From a virus, in IMG/VR virus record IMGVR_UViG_3300020195_000009, positions 1-64,000 of that record: 64,000 bases of DNA; one strand, 5' to 3'. The notes beneath the pieces are model-generated. The model saw nothing but the letters and a program-made list of their open reading frames with translations. It searched no databases and was not told the origin of the DNA. Positions 13,632-20,920 of this stretch are shown one piece after another. Positions within the stretch are counted from its first letter, which is position 1; each line of letters starts with the position of its first letter. The position numbers were made by a program, and so were the translations under genes.

Positions 13632-14678
13632 TTAGACTGCCACCTTCATACTGAGAGCAGGCCAGGGGGTGTACCCTTCGAGAACGAAGTGCTTCATAAC
13701 CTCTTCGGTCGAAATCGTTGGGTCCATGAGCGCTTCGATGTCGGTGAGATCCTTGATTTGATCCGATATGATCAGCTTCGGGAGTGGGCGAGGCTCTCGG
13801 GTCAACTGCTCCTTGAGCGCAGGCACGTGGTCGTACTCGGCTTTTGAGCCATCTGGTTTCGCTGTGTATATGTGTGCATCGACGAGTGCGTGACCGAAGA
13901 TACCCGGCTCGATGCCGGAAAACCTTGAAAACAGGTGAATAAGCAAAGCATAGCTCGCGATGTTGTAACCGACACCTAATCCGACATCCGCGCTCCTCTG
14001 CGTCAGGTGGAGACAGAGGCGCCGCACAGCAGGGTAGTTCGGAACAGTCACCGAGAAGTGTCGATCCAGGTCGTCGCGGGAAGTCCTTGAGAGCACCTCA
14101 CCGACTGTTTCTTTAGATGCGGCCCGCTTGAGGTCTTCACCCACGAAGTGCTCCAGCGGACGTGGCTCGTTCTGCACGTTGAACATGAACAGGCAGTGGC
14201 ACGGCGGGAGCTTGCTCGTCTGAGCGTTTCCCGGAGCCCACGCTGAGACGATCATGCGCCGGGACATGGGGTTCTTCTTCAACTCGGCGAGAACCCACGC
14301 GATCTGGTCGTTGAACTTGCAGGCGTCCATACCGTCGATCGTGTGGTCCGACGAGTCGATGGTCCCGTGAACGGGGAACTGCCGCCAGAAGTTGCCGTAG
14401 GCGCTCGGGACCTTGCCGCTGGAATCCGCCCACGCGTCCCAGAACTTGCAGCCGTGCTGCTTGAGGATCGAGATGTCAGTCTGGCCGCTGAGGAACCATA
14501 ACATTTCAATGACGATGTTCTTCCAGCTCACCGACTTGGTGGTGAGGAGAGGGAAGCCGGTCCTCAAGTCGTGCTCGTAGTAGTACCCGAAGGTCGAGAG
14601 CGTATCCACGCCCGTTCGGTTTTCCTTGCGAGTCCCCGTCTCCAGCACGTGCTTCACGAGATCGATGTAGGCTTTCAC
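13632..14678 (-). CDS. thyA: Thymidylate synthase (ThyA type) with an insert
   Basis: The product has 348 residues from a GTG at 14678. Motifs are TRKENRTGVDTLSTFG, the active-site PPCHCLFMF (Cys 160), TQRSADVGLGVGYNIASYALL and DAHIYTA. It converts dUMP to dTMP with methylene-tetrahydrofolate. About 50 extra residues (about 169-219, EPRPLEHFVGEDLKR ... NYPAVRR) separate the catalytic Cys loop from the RSAD motif. The canonical enzyme has only a short hairpin there. It works with the DHFR encoded downstream. A GGGTGTA element lies 24 bases before the start. Confidence 0.9.
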   Translation of the reverse strand: MKAYIDLVKHVLETGTRKENRTGVDTLSTFGYYYEHDLRTGFPLLTTKSVSWKNIVIEMLWFLSGQTDISILKQHGCKFWDAWADSSGKVPSAYGNFWRQFPVHGTIDSSDHTIDGMDACKFNDQIAWVLAELKKNPMSRRMIVSAWAPGNAQTSKLPPCHCLFMFNVQNEPRPLEHFVGEDLKRAASKETVGEVLSRTSRDDLDRHFSVTVPNYPAVRRLCLHLTQRSADVGLGVGYNIASYALLIHLFSRFSGIEPGIFGHALVDAHIYTAKPDGSKAEYDHVPALKEQLTREPRPLPKLIISDQIKDLTDIEALMDPTISTEEVMKHFVLEGYTPWPALSMKVAV

Positions 14679-14701
14679 TTAAGCACCTCTCCGAGACTCA
14701 C

Positions 14702-14709
14702 TACACCCA
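14702..14709 (-). promoter_or_regulatory. GGGTGTA element upstream of thyA
   Basis: Minus-strand TGGGTGTAGTGAG lies in the 59-base spacer before the thyA GTG. It differs from the core by one base (G for C). Confidence 0.4.
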
Positions 14710-14715
14710 GGAGCC

Positions 14716-14741
14716 CTGAATAACCTGAGAATAATATTCAG
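14716..14741 (-). terminator. Weak hairpin after the RadA-like gene
   Basis: CTGAATA (14716-14722) can pair with TATTCAG (14735-14741) across a 12-base AT-rich loop, overlapping the stop of the upstream gene. The stem is short and A/T-rich, so a terminator role is only possible. Confidence 0.3.
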
Positions 14742-15463
14742 ACGGGGTCTTCTCTGTCGAATCGGGTTGGGATCTTCTTGCGGTTGATGGGTTCATGCCC
14801 CATCCGAAGGTCCTTAATCATCCATTTGTCCGTGAACTTGAGGATGCAACTAGGGTTATCCCCGACAAGCCCGAAGCGATCCTTCGTCACCGTAGCCTCG
14901 ATACCGTCCTCGTGGGGTTCGAGGCGCAAGCTGACGGCGCTTCCGTGTGCAATCGCTGTCGGAGTTCCAAAGTTGGCGGTCTTCATCTCTGCTCTCGTGG
15001 CCTGTTTTCTGAGCTGCCACGTCATGAGCAACGCTACTCCCGGTCTTTCCGCCAACGCCTTGCCAACTTTCGGCACCCAATTTGTGAACATACCGGCGAT
15101 GGAGACGTTGCGCCGATCCGTGGTGAGCATATTGGGTGAGTCTAGGACGACCAATCCGCATCCATCCGACGTTACCGAGCGAAGAGCTGCTGCGAGACAC
15201 TCCTCCAGGCTGGTCGGATTCATCGTGTTGAAGCTAAGGTTGGAGTTCAACCCCAAGGTGAAGAGACGATCAGAAGAGACCGACGCTTCGCAGTCGAAGT
15301 ACATCGTCTTGCGGTTTCGTCGTGCTGCCGCCGCCGCTACCGCAAGACCGAGAGTCGTTCGACCTGTCCCCGTTTCCCCCATGATCACGGAGAGACATCC
15401 CCCAGGAAACCCCCCTTGGAGGATCTTGTCGAGATTCTTGCTTCCGGTCCCGAACGAGATCAT
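14738..15463 (-). CDS. RecA/RadA-like ATPase with variant Walker A
   Basis: The product has 241 residues. The ATG at 15463 overlaps the upstream TGA (ATGA) and is preferred over one at 15502. The N-terminus FGTGSKNLDKILQGGFPGG is typical of RecA/KaiC/RadA proteins. The P-loop reads GETGTGRTT (about 29-37), with Arg in place of the invariant Lys. The catalytic Glu region DCEAS and Walker B LVVLDSP (about 104-110) are present. It is probably a UvsX/RadA-type strand-exchange or helicase-accessory ATPase. The K-to-R change would normally cripple hydrolysis but allow binding. Confidence 0.75.
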   Translation of the reverse strand: MISFGTGSKNLDKILQGGFPGGCLSVIMGETGTGRTTLGLAVAAAAARRNRKTMYFDCEASVSSDRLFTLGLNSNLSFNTMNPTSLEECLAAALRSVTSDGCGLVVLDSPNMLTTDRRNVSIAGMFTNWVPKVGKALAERPGVALLMTWQLRKQATRAEMKTANFGTPTAIAHGSAVSLRLEPHEDGIEATVTKDRFGLVGDNPSCILKFTDKWMIKDLRMGHEPINRKKIPTRFDREDPV

Positions 15464-16020
15464 GAGCGGCGAGCTTTCATCCTGGCGATGACCTCGGACC
15501 AAGACTTCACTCGAAGGTCATCTAGGCCAAGGTTCCGGGTGTTAGGGCACTGCCATAGCATGGCAGTGCCCTGAGGGTGACGTTCTGCCCAGCCCGACAC
15601 GTGAGAAGGATTGTCATCCAGGAGCCCGCCCCCTTGGACCATGTGTTTGCTCGACGTGTAGATGATATCCTTGGACGAGAAGGAGAAGTGTTCCTTGAGC
15701 CACTCCGTCCGCTCGTAGGTCCAGTTGCGGCTATGTTGGGGCGTCGTCACGGCCACCACGTGAACGAAGGTCCGAAGCTCCCGGATCGCTTCGAGGGCCT
15801 CCGGGTAGGCCTTGAGAGACTGGCAGAATCCGTGCTTCTCGAACAGGGTGAAGCACACCTTTTTCTGGTCTTCGGTCAGGACCGTGAAGATGTCCCACAC
15901 GTCGAAGTCGGCCGGTTGGTACCTTCGGCCCGTGATGACGGCCATGATGTCGAGAGCCGGAGTTTGGAAGTCACATAGAACTTCATCTACGTCTACGAGG
16001 AGAACCTCACTGTCAGTCAT
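15460..16020 (-). CDS. 5'(3')-deoxyribonucleotidase-like HAD phosphatase
   Basis: The product has 186 residues. HAD motif I is VDVDEVLCDF (nucleophile and acid Asp), motif II lies in VVAVTTPQ, and motif IV is LLDDNPSH. The cap region WDIFTVL ... FCQSLKAYPEA resembles NT5C-type enzymes. It removes the phosphate from dNMPs, perhaps trimming host pools or unwanted dUMP. It forms part of a nucleotide cluster with thyA and folA. The 3' third of the gene carries a perfect 13-bp inverted repeat (15544-15572). Confidence 0.8.
   Translation of the reverse strand: MTDSEVLLVDVDEVLCDFQTPALDIMAVITGRRYQPADFDVWDIFTVLTEDQKKVCFTLFEKHGFCQSLKAYPEALEAIRELRTFVHVVAVTTPQHSRNWTYERTEWLKEHFSFSSKDIIYTSSKHMVQGGGLLDDNPSHVSGWAERHPQGTAMLWQCPNTRNLGLDDLRVKSWSEVIARMKARRS
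15544..15572. repeat. Perfect 13-bp inverted repeat inside the deoxyribonucleotidase gene
   Basis: AGGGCACTGCCAT at 15544-15556 is followed by a 3-base loop and its exact complement ATGGCAGTGCCCT at 15560-15572. It lies in coding sequence (residues near QGTAMLWQCP), where such a strong hairpin is not required by the protein. It could be an RNA processing, pausing or protein-binding site. Confidence 0.75.
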
Positions 16021-16307
16021 CCCACCTGTACACCATGCTTAGCCAGCATGGCCTTCAAGGCGGGGTCGTCCTCTTCGTCTGGGTCCTCATGGGCCATCTG
16101 GAGAACCCTAGAAAAGCGGTCCGTCCCGGTCTTCCAGCCGTCGATGGCCTCGTGGACCACCTTGGTTACTTGGTCTTGCTCTTCCGGGGTCCGAGCCCTG
16201 GCGTACATGAGCCGGAAGGTCTCGACTTGCTCAGCATTCAGCTCTTTCCCGACGTGGCGAGCTTTGAGAGCGAGAATCAGCGTGTTTTTACGTTGCCTCA
16301 GACCCAT
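16017..16307 (-). CDS. Small hypothetical helical protein
   Basis: The product has 96 residues with ATG 16307, and its stop overlaps the next start (ATGA). It has a basic N-terminus (GLRQRKNTLILALKARHVGK), a helical middle and an acidic segment EDPDEEDDPALKAML. There are no Cys or membrane segments. No family recognised. The last codons contain GGTGTA, 9 bases upstream of the next ATG. Confidence 0.6.
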   Translation of the reverse strand: MGLRQRKNTLILALKARHVGKELNAEQVETFRLMYARARTPEEQDQVTKVVHEAIDGWKTGTDRFSRVLQMAHEDPDEEDDPALKAMLAKHGVQVG

Positions 16308-16334
16308 AACTTCGACCTGTATGGGAGATATAGC

Positions 16335-16532
16335 TCAGATTTCACGGCCACAGCCTCGGCAGATGAGGACGAGGAGGTAATCATCCTTGTCCAGAAACGA
16401 ACCCCTCCGCGACCCACAATGAGGGCACGGCTCTGGTCCCGTGTCAGGTCGGTCGGGCGGAAGCGCCACTTTACGGCCCGATGGAGCCTTCAAGTGGCTC
16501 AGGTCCCGCACGCCTTGCTTCGTGAGCTTCAT
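16335..16532 (-). CDS. Small zinc-ribbon protein
   Basis: The product has 65 residues. CPHCG (about 36-40) and CRGCG (about 58-62) make a four-Cys zinc ribbon at the C-terminal half. The N-terminus is a basic helix plus Pro-rich linker. Such small ribbons often bind RNA polymerase or nucleic acid, but nothing in the sequence decides the role. It is preceded by a CCGGTGTA element overlapping the end of the upstream gene. Confidence 0.6.
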   Translation of the reverse strand: MKLTKQGVRDLSHLKAPSGRKVALPPDRPDTGPEPCPHCGSRRGSFLDKDDYLLVLICRGCGREI

Positions 16533-16547
16533 TCGATCGTACCTACT

Positions 16548-16874
16548 TTACACCGGATCCCGAGCATCGGCTCGAAGACGAGCCTGGTCCGCCATCATAC
16601 GATCAAACTTCTTGCGGTTGGACTTGCCGGCCTTGACGATCAGGCTCAGTTCCGTCTGAAGGTTTGCCCGGACCTTGGGGTCGGAGGCGGTCTTGATAGC
16701 CCTGGAGGTGCGCACGAACTCCTGACGGGCTCGAACCAGCCAGTTGGACAGGCCCTTGATCTCGCCCGTCACGTCCTCGCCCGTCCCCCAGCAGCGGAAG
16801 CAGATGCCCCGGCAAACATGGGAAAAGCGGGAAAGTACCCCTTCACCCTTACAACGTTCGCATGTAGTTCCCAT
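16548..16874 (-). CDS. Protein with DnaJ-type CxxCxGxG zinc motif
   Basis: The product has 108 residues. Two repeats of the DnaJ zinc-centre type, CERCKGEG (about 5-12) and CFRCWGTG (about 25-32), flank CRG. The rest is a long basic helix pair (LVRARQEFVRTSRAIK; KSNRKKFDRMMADQARLR). The knuckles could bind unfolded protein or nucleic acid. The last codons GAT CCG GTG TAA contain the CCGGTGTA element used for the next gene. Confidence 0.6.
   Translation of the reverse strand: MGTTCERCKGEGVLSRFSHVCRGICFRCWGTGEDVTGEIKGLSNWLVRARQEFVRTSRAIKTASDPKVRANLQTELSLIVKAGKSNRKKFDRMMADQARLRADARDPV
16549..16556 (-). promoter_or_regulatory. CCGGTGTA element upstream of the zinc-ribbon gene
   Basis: CCGGTGTAAAGTAGG overlaps the stop codon of the 108-residue gene and lies 16 bases before the ATG at 16532. 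Confidence 0.45.
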
Positions 16875-16909
16875 GAGAGAGGAACACCTGGGATCCGTCG
16901 AGATTCAAC

Positions 16910-17137
16910 CTAAATCGGCGGGACACTACTGTAACAGTGCTTTACTCCGTGCTGGCGAGCTTCTTGGGCCGTCATCAGGCGAATGAGCCCCTCCCGCTCA
17001 AGGCTCATGAGGTACTTCTCTGCCTCAATCAACGAGCACTTCGCCATCATGGCCACTTGGCCGATGAGTACGTAGGGGCGTTCGGCAAAGTACTTCAGGA
17101 TTTCTTTGCGGTACTCCTCCGGCTTGTCGTACTTCAT
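16910..17137 (-). CDS. Small winged-helix-like protein
   Basis: The product has 75 residues. The pattern EEYRKEILKYFAERP, VLIGQVAMMAKCSLIEAEKY and LMSLEREGLIRLM reads as helix, HTH and wing, as in small MarR-like or replication-accessory domains. The short end holds HCYSSVPP. It is a possible transcription regulator, with no target evident. It overlaps the upstream gene by ATGA. Confidence 0.55.
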   Translation of the reverse strand: MKYDKPEEYRKEILKYFAERPYVLIGQVAMMAKCSLIEAEKYLMSLEREGLIRLMTAQEARQHGVKHCYSSVPPI

Positions 17138-17364
17138 TTGAGCAGTGGTGGGAGATTCTCCGTCAAAGTCGTCGGAGATACAGGGTCCAAACCGTCAAGT
17201 TGATGAACTTCAAGGATTTTGACCCCCTCGGCCTCCAGCTTGACTCGGAACGCATCGAGGTCGTCCACCCTAGCGTTGAAAATGTCGAGCCCCGACCCGA
17301 TGATCAAGAGGTGCTCAGGCAGCGGGACGTCACGCTCTGAGCGGACAACAAACGAGTAGTACAT
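17134..17364 (-). CDS. Small hypothetical protein
   Basis: The product has 76 residues. It begins MYYSFVVRSERDVPLPE with strands, followed by a helix (VDDLDAFRVKLEAEGVKIL) and a strand, an alpha/beta pattern. There is no motif I can assign. Its TGA overlaps the start of the winged-helix gene. Confidence 0.55.
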   Translation of the reverse strand: MYYSFVVRSERDVPLPEHLLIIGSGLDIFNARVDDLDAFRVKLEAEGVKILEVHQLDGLDPVSPTTLTENLPPLLK

Positions 17365-17389
17365 TCACCTTGACCATTGAATCAAAGGC

Positions 17390-18565
17390 TTAGATGACTT
17401 CGACGCTAGTACCCGTGACAGGAGCCTCAGCCACCTCGACCGCGTAGATTTTGCTCCAATCGACCCAAAGGTCGGCGCCAATCTCCGTCTCGATAGCCCA
17501 CCTATCGTGGATTTCTTGGGTCCGGCACCAAAAGCCCCCCTCATCCACATCAAGGTACCCGGCAGGTTCGGACAGATAGATCCCGATCTCCAGCTCTACG
17601 GACACGGGGAGAACCCGAGCCCTTCCCTGGAGGAGTTTGGCCACATTGGGAGTGGCAATCCAAAACCCACTCGTTCTACCTTCGATGACCTCTGGGAAGG
17701 GGGTCGCTGGCTTGGTTCTCCCCCCTTGGATAGCCGCCGAGGCCAACTGTCGAGCAAGGTCTCTCACCCAACCCGTTGCCGTAGCTCCAAGAATGGCCCG
17801 TCGAACGTCGAACCTAAGGTTCCGGGCAGTCGGGTCTTGGATGGGGTACTTCGAGGTCCCAAAGCCCTTGAGGCCTCGTATGCGGTCCAACCCACCTCCA
17901 GAGGGCTTACCTAGCGGGAAGAAGTCCTGGAAGGCTCTGGCCATCCCTGTTGAGGAAGCGAGAAGGGTCGGAAGAGCGCTTTGAACTTGGGAAGTAAGCA
18001 TCCGTCGTCCTGCTCTGGACGTGAACAGGAGCCGGCTGTCCCCATCGTCTCGGAGCAGGGCCGTTTGCGGTATCCGCTCCAGGAGGCGCTCTAAGACATC
18101 CCGCTCCCGCCCTTGGTCGAAGGCCCATTGGACGATGAAACCCTCTACCTCGGGCTTTAGGCGCTTCGCAGGGAGCACCATGTTGCCACTCTCCCTTGGG
18201 ACGGGAGCCGGCTGGTAGAGGTCGTCGTCCGTGATGCGAGCTAAAGCCCGGCCGGTCTCAGCAGACACGAGAAGGATTGAGTCCCCGATCTGCGTGTATT
18301 CATCTGCGAGGTACCCGGCTTCTTCTTGAACGTCATCGTGTGGGAAGGACTTTTTTAACTCCTGGATCAGACGCTCTTTGAGCCAGTCTGCCGGTCGCCC
18401 TTCCGTTCGAGCCTGCTTGAAAAGGTCAGATATTTCAGGGGTCTGTTGAACCACGACACGAGCAAGTCGAAGAAGCCCAGGGCTTGGGTTCGTGTGCGAG
18501 AGGACCTTCACGTCCACTCGTGACAAACCTACCTCAGGGGCAGGCTTCGTAAGCTCGTCGATCAT
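17390..18565 (-). CDS. Hypothetical protein of 391 residues
   Basis: No family recognised. The N-terminus includes SPGLLRLARVVVQQT, a faint relative of the RV-motif seen in the 5-10 kb genes. Residues about 50-80 are helical. The centre is Arg-rich (LLERIPQTALLRDD; SRAGRRMLTSQVQ). The region about 225-290 contains Gly-rich SGGGLDRIRGLKGFG. The C-terminus is beta-rich and acidic (EIGIYLSEPAGYLDV). There is no membrane segment or catalytic signature. Its ATG overlaps the upstream TGA. Confidence 0.6.
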   Translation of the reverse strand: MIDELTKPAPEVGLSRVDVKVLSHTNPSPGLLRLARVVVQQTPEISDLFKQARTEGRPADWLKERLIQELKKSFPHDDVQEEAGYLADEYTQIGDSILLVSAETGRALARITDDDLYQPAPVPRESGNMVLPAKRLKPEVEGFIVQWAFDQGRERDVLERLLERIPQTALLRDDGDSRLLFTSRAGRRMLTSQVQSALPTLLASSTGMARAFQDFFPLGKPSGGGLDRIRGLKGFGTSKYPIQDPTARNLRFDVRRAILGATATGWVRDLARQLASAAIQGGRTKPATPFPEVIEGRTSGFWIATPNVAKLLQGRARVLPVSVELEIGIYLSEPAGYLDVDEGGFWCRTQEIHDRWAIETEIGADLWVDWSKIYAVEVAEAPVTGTSVEVI

Positions 18566-18816
18566 AGCTTGGGGTAATGCCGGATGTAGCGACTACACGC
18601 AAGACAGTGCATGACCTGATCCCCGCGTTTGATGAGACCCCTGTTCCGGGTATCTACGTCTTGAGGAAGCGTTGCGATTTGGACGCTGGCATCTGGATGG
18701 GGGCAAGCCAGTTGGGACTCTTCCACAAGGTCAGCAAGGCGAGCCTCATCCTCGACTCGCCCTGCTTTTCGAGCGGTCTCATGATCCCGAATGAGCTGCC
18801 AGTTTCGAGTTCCCAC
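18562..18816 (-). CDS. Small hypothetical protein with Cys pairs
   Basis: The product has 84 residues. The N-terminus is helical and charged (WQLIRDHETARKAGRVEDE). ACPHPD and HCLACSRYIRHY provide four possible Cys/His zinc ligands, as in a degenerate zinc ribbon. It is coupled to the next gene by ATGA and follows the AAA ATPase by 40 bases. Confidence 0.55.
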   Translation of the reverse strand: MGTRNWQLIRDHETARKAGRVEDEARLADLVEESQLACPHPDASVQIATLPQDVDTRNRGLIKRGDQVMHCLACSRYIRHYPKL

Positions 18817-18856
18817 GGTTCAACCTTTGCGGAATCCAAGGTCAGGCGTCGCACGA

Positions 18857-20443
18857 TCAGGTACTTGAACCCCCACCTCTGATCATCTTGAACTGCTCGC
18901 TCCTGTGATTAGAGGCCAAACGAGCACGAATTCCGTCGTCTACGGTTTCGTCGTAACCGACCCACTCCAGGATCTCTTTGATCTCGTCCGTCATCGTCTT
19001 GATGATGCGAGGGCGACGGGACAGCTCGGTACCCAGAATCTCTTCATCGAGACCAGGCTTTCCTTGCGTGAACGACTCAACCATCGCCTCTTGGATCGAT
19101 TGCTCGATCTCACGACCAACGAGGTTTTTCCCCTTGTCTGCGAGGTCTGCGAGGTTGAAGCTGGACATGTCTTGCCCGGACTTTTTGGCGTGGATCTTCA
19201 GGATGTCGATCCGGTCTTCTTCGTTGGGAAGATCAAAGAAAAACCGTTGGGGCATCCGGTTGACCATCTCGACCGGGAGGGTCTTGAGACTGTTGGCCGT
19301 CATGGCAATGCACACAGGAGTCTTGGACTCCTGAGCCCACGTGGACAGGATGCCGAGAAGACGAGACGTGGTACCAGCATCCGACTGAGCCGACGACTGG
19401 CCACCCGCGAGAGACTTCTCCGCCTCATCGATCCACATGACGCAGGGGGAGACGGACTCCACGATGCGGAGGGCTCGGTAGAGGTTACCTTCCGAGTCTC
19501 CAACGCCCGAAGACCGGAGCTTTCCCATCTCGAATTGAACGAGGGGGAGGTCCCATTCCCGAGCCATGGCTTTGGCGCAGACACTCTTGCCGCACCCGTA
19601 GACGCCGACGAGGAGAACACCCCGAGGCGGCTTGAGGCCGAACTTTTGCCCCTTGTCGGACCAACACGCCTTGGACTTCTTAGCCCAAGCCTTGAATCGC
19701 TGGGCTCCGCCGATCGTGTCGAAGGTCTCTTCCGTCGTATCGACGAACGACACAAGGTCCGTTTTTTTGAGCTGGTTTCGCTTGTACTCCGCCACGAACT
19801 TGGGATCGACTCGACGGGGCTCAACAGGGTCCTTCTTGGTCCTCACGACCGACTGAGTGATCGCCTGCTCAACTTCGTACGAGGTCATCCCCTTGAAGAT
19901 GTTGGCGGAATCCTTCGGTACTGGCGACCGGAGTTGCTTGCAGAACGTCTCCACGAGCGAGTTGATTTCCTCGCCCGTCATCCCGGTGTCCTGAACGACC
20001 TCGATGTACCGCTGGAGCTTTTCCGGAATCACCTTCCGGGGACCCGCGAAGATCAAGCACTTGACGATGCGAAGGTCCTGATGGAGCTGGTGGATGATGT
20101 TGAGAACCCGGCGAACGACTTGCTCATCCTTGAGGAACCGATCCGGGTCCGTGATGATGTAGAAGTTCTCGTTGTCCTTCGGGTCATCCTGGTAAATCTT
20201 GATCAGGGCATCGTTGATGGTCGCCGCATCCGGCGAAACCGTATGCGAACGGCTAGACCAATCACGGATGATGTTCCCGATCGGCTGGAGCCCAAGGGCT
20301 CCGTTGTAAACCCAGGTCCGGTTCTCGTGCTTCTTCATTTGCTCGTGAAAGCGAACGATGAAGCGGTCTTCTTCGTCGGTCACGAAGTAGAGGGCGCGAG
20401 TTAGAGACCGAAGGTGGTGGATCAGTTCGGGGGTCATTTTCAA
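18857..20443 (-). CDS. Ycf46-like AAA+ ATPase
   Basis: The product has 528 residues. The N-terminal 200 residues form the alpha/beta region typical of Ycf46 proteins (RALYFVTDEEDRFI; NFYIITDPDRFL; LIFAGPRKVIPEKLQ). The AAA module has Walker A GVYGCGKS (about 280-287), Walker B CVMWIDEAEK (about 334-343), sensor 1 CIAMTANS and Arg-finger region MVNRMPQRFFFDLP. It ends with a helical lid and an Arg-rich tail. Chloroplast and cyanobacterial Ycf46 have no settled function. Here it follows DUF1257 and DUF2997 genes, a known association, and has its own terminator and promoter-like element in front. Confidence 0.82.
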   Translation of the reverse strand: MKMTPELIHHLRSLTRALYFVTDEEDRFIVRFHEQMKKHENRTWVYNGALGLQPIGNIIRDWSSRSHTVSPDAATINDALIKIYQDDPKDNENFYIITDPDRFLKDEQVVRRVLNIIHQLHQDLRIVKCLIFAGPRKVIPEKLQRYIEVVQDTGMTGEEINSLVETFCKQLRSPVPKDSANIFKGMTSYEVEQAITQSVVRTKKDPVEPRRVDPKFVAEYKRNQLKKTDLVSFVDTTEETFDTIGGAQRFKAWAKKSKACWSDKGQKFGLKPPRGVLLVGVYGCGKSVCAKAMAREWDLPLVQFEMGKLRSSGVGDSEGNLYRALRIVESVSPCVMWIDEAEKSLAGGQSSAQSDAGTTSRLLGILSTWAQESKTPVCIAMTANSLKTLPVEMVNRMPQRFFFDLPNEEDRIDILKIHAKKSGQDMSSFNLADLADKGKNLVGREIEQSIQEAMVESFTQGKPGLDEEILGTELSRRPRIIKTMTDEIKEILEWVGYDETVDDGIRARLASNHRSEQFKMIRGGGSST

Positions 20444-20460
20444 AGGCTCCGTGATTAATG

Positions 20461-20468
20461 TACACCGA
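20461..20468 (-). promoter_or_regulatory. TCGGTGTA element upstream of the Ycf46-like gene
   Basis: The minus strand reads CGTCGGTGTACATTAATC 18 bases before the ATG at 20443, and just downstream of the strong hairpin at 20478-20514. Terminator followed by element followed by gene is good evidence for a promoter. Confidence 0.6.
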
Positions 20469-20477
20469 CGAAAGCGA

Positions 20478-20514
20478 AGAGCCGCACCTTTCTAACTCAG
20501 AAAGGTGCGGCTCT
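20478..20514. terminator. Strong 16-bp stem terminator-like hairpin
   Basis: AGAGCCGCACCTTTCT (20478-20493) and AGAAAGGTGCGGCTCT (20499-20514) are exact complements around a 5-base loop. It lies between the DUF1257 stop (20534) and the next promoter-like element. There is no T-run, so it may act with Rho, stabilise the upstream mRNA, or be a processing site. Confidence 0.7.
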
Positions 20515-20533
20515 CACGCTAACCCTTCGGTGT

Positions 20534-20866
20534 TCACGCCATCCGGCAGAACTGGGTCACGTCCCCGTTCTTCTCGATGATGCGTTCCCCGAGGATGTGA
20601 CCCTCTTTGAAGGCCACGGCCCGGAACTTGGCCTCAGCATAGTCCTGACGGAGCAAGCCGAGCTTGCCCTGGTCGGCTCGGTAGTAGTCGACATCCCCGC
20701 TCCTGATCACCCCCGTCTTGAGGTTGATCTCGGCGCCGTTGAAGTCGCCGGAGAGCATGTGGATCGTGTCCCCCTGCTCTCGGAACTCGATGTTCTTGCC
20801 CTTGAGGGCCGTGATGAGGTGCTCGCGCTCCTTCATGTCCGACTGAACCGTAACTCGATGCGACAT
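20534..20866 (-). CDS. DUF1257 (Ycf35-like) protein
   Basis: The product has 110 residues, family length. MSHRVTVQSDMKEREHLI begins with the SH motif typical of DUF1257. The central GDFNGAEINLKTG and DYYRADQGKLGLLRQDYA match the conserved block. Its biochemical role is unknown. It lies between the DUF2997 gene and the Ycf46-like ATPase, the usual order of this conserved set. The start has a clear Shine-Dalgarno (AAGGAAAGGAAGAG). Confidence 0.82.
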   Translation of the reverse strand: MSHRVTVQSDMKEREHLITALKGKNIEFREQGDTIHMLSGDFNGAEINLKTGVIRSGDVDYYRADQGKLGLLRQDYAEAKFRAVAFKEGHILGERIIEKNGDVTQFCRMA

Positions 20867-20894
20867 GTTCTCTTCCTTTCCTTGAACTTGTGAG

Positions 20895-20920
20895 GGGTGA
20901 TAGGGTTTACCCTATCACCC
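20895..20920. repeat. 11-bp perfect palindrome between the DUF2997 and DUF1257 genes
   Basis: GGGTGATAGGG (20895-20905), loop TTTA, CCCTATCACCC (20910-20920). It overlaps the DUF2997 stop codon and lies 30 bases before the DUF1257 Shine-Dalgarno. It could be an operator or a transcription-attenuating hairpin. There is no T-run on the minus strand. Confidence 0.65.

Noticed and set aside
13660-13675. Plus-strand GGGTGTA inside thyA as another copy of the promoter-like element
   Set aside because: It is in coding sequence on the strand opposite to the gene, with no plus-strand gene behind it, so it is taken as background.
13632-14678. A group I intron in thyA, suggested by the adjacent homing endonuclease
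   Set aside because: The thyA frame is continuous with all motifs, so no intron interrupts it.
18905-20404. A 499-codon plus-strand open frame opposite the AAA ATPase gene
   Set aside because: It is the antisense of a gene with clear Walker motifs. Its composition is shadow-like (Arg/Leu/Asp-rich) and it has no recognisable motif.
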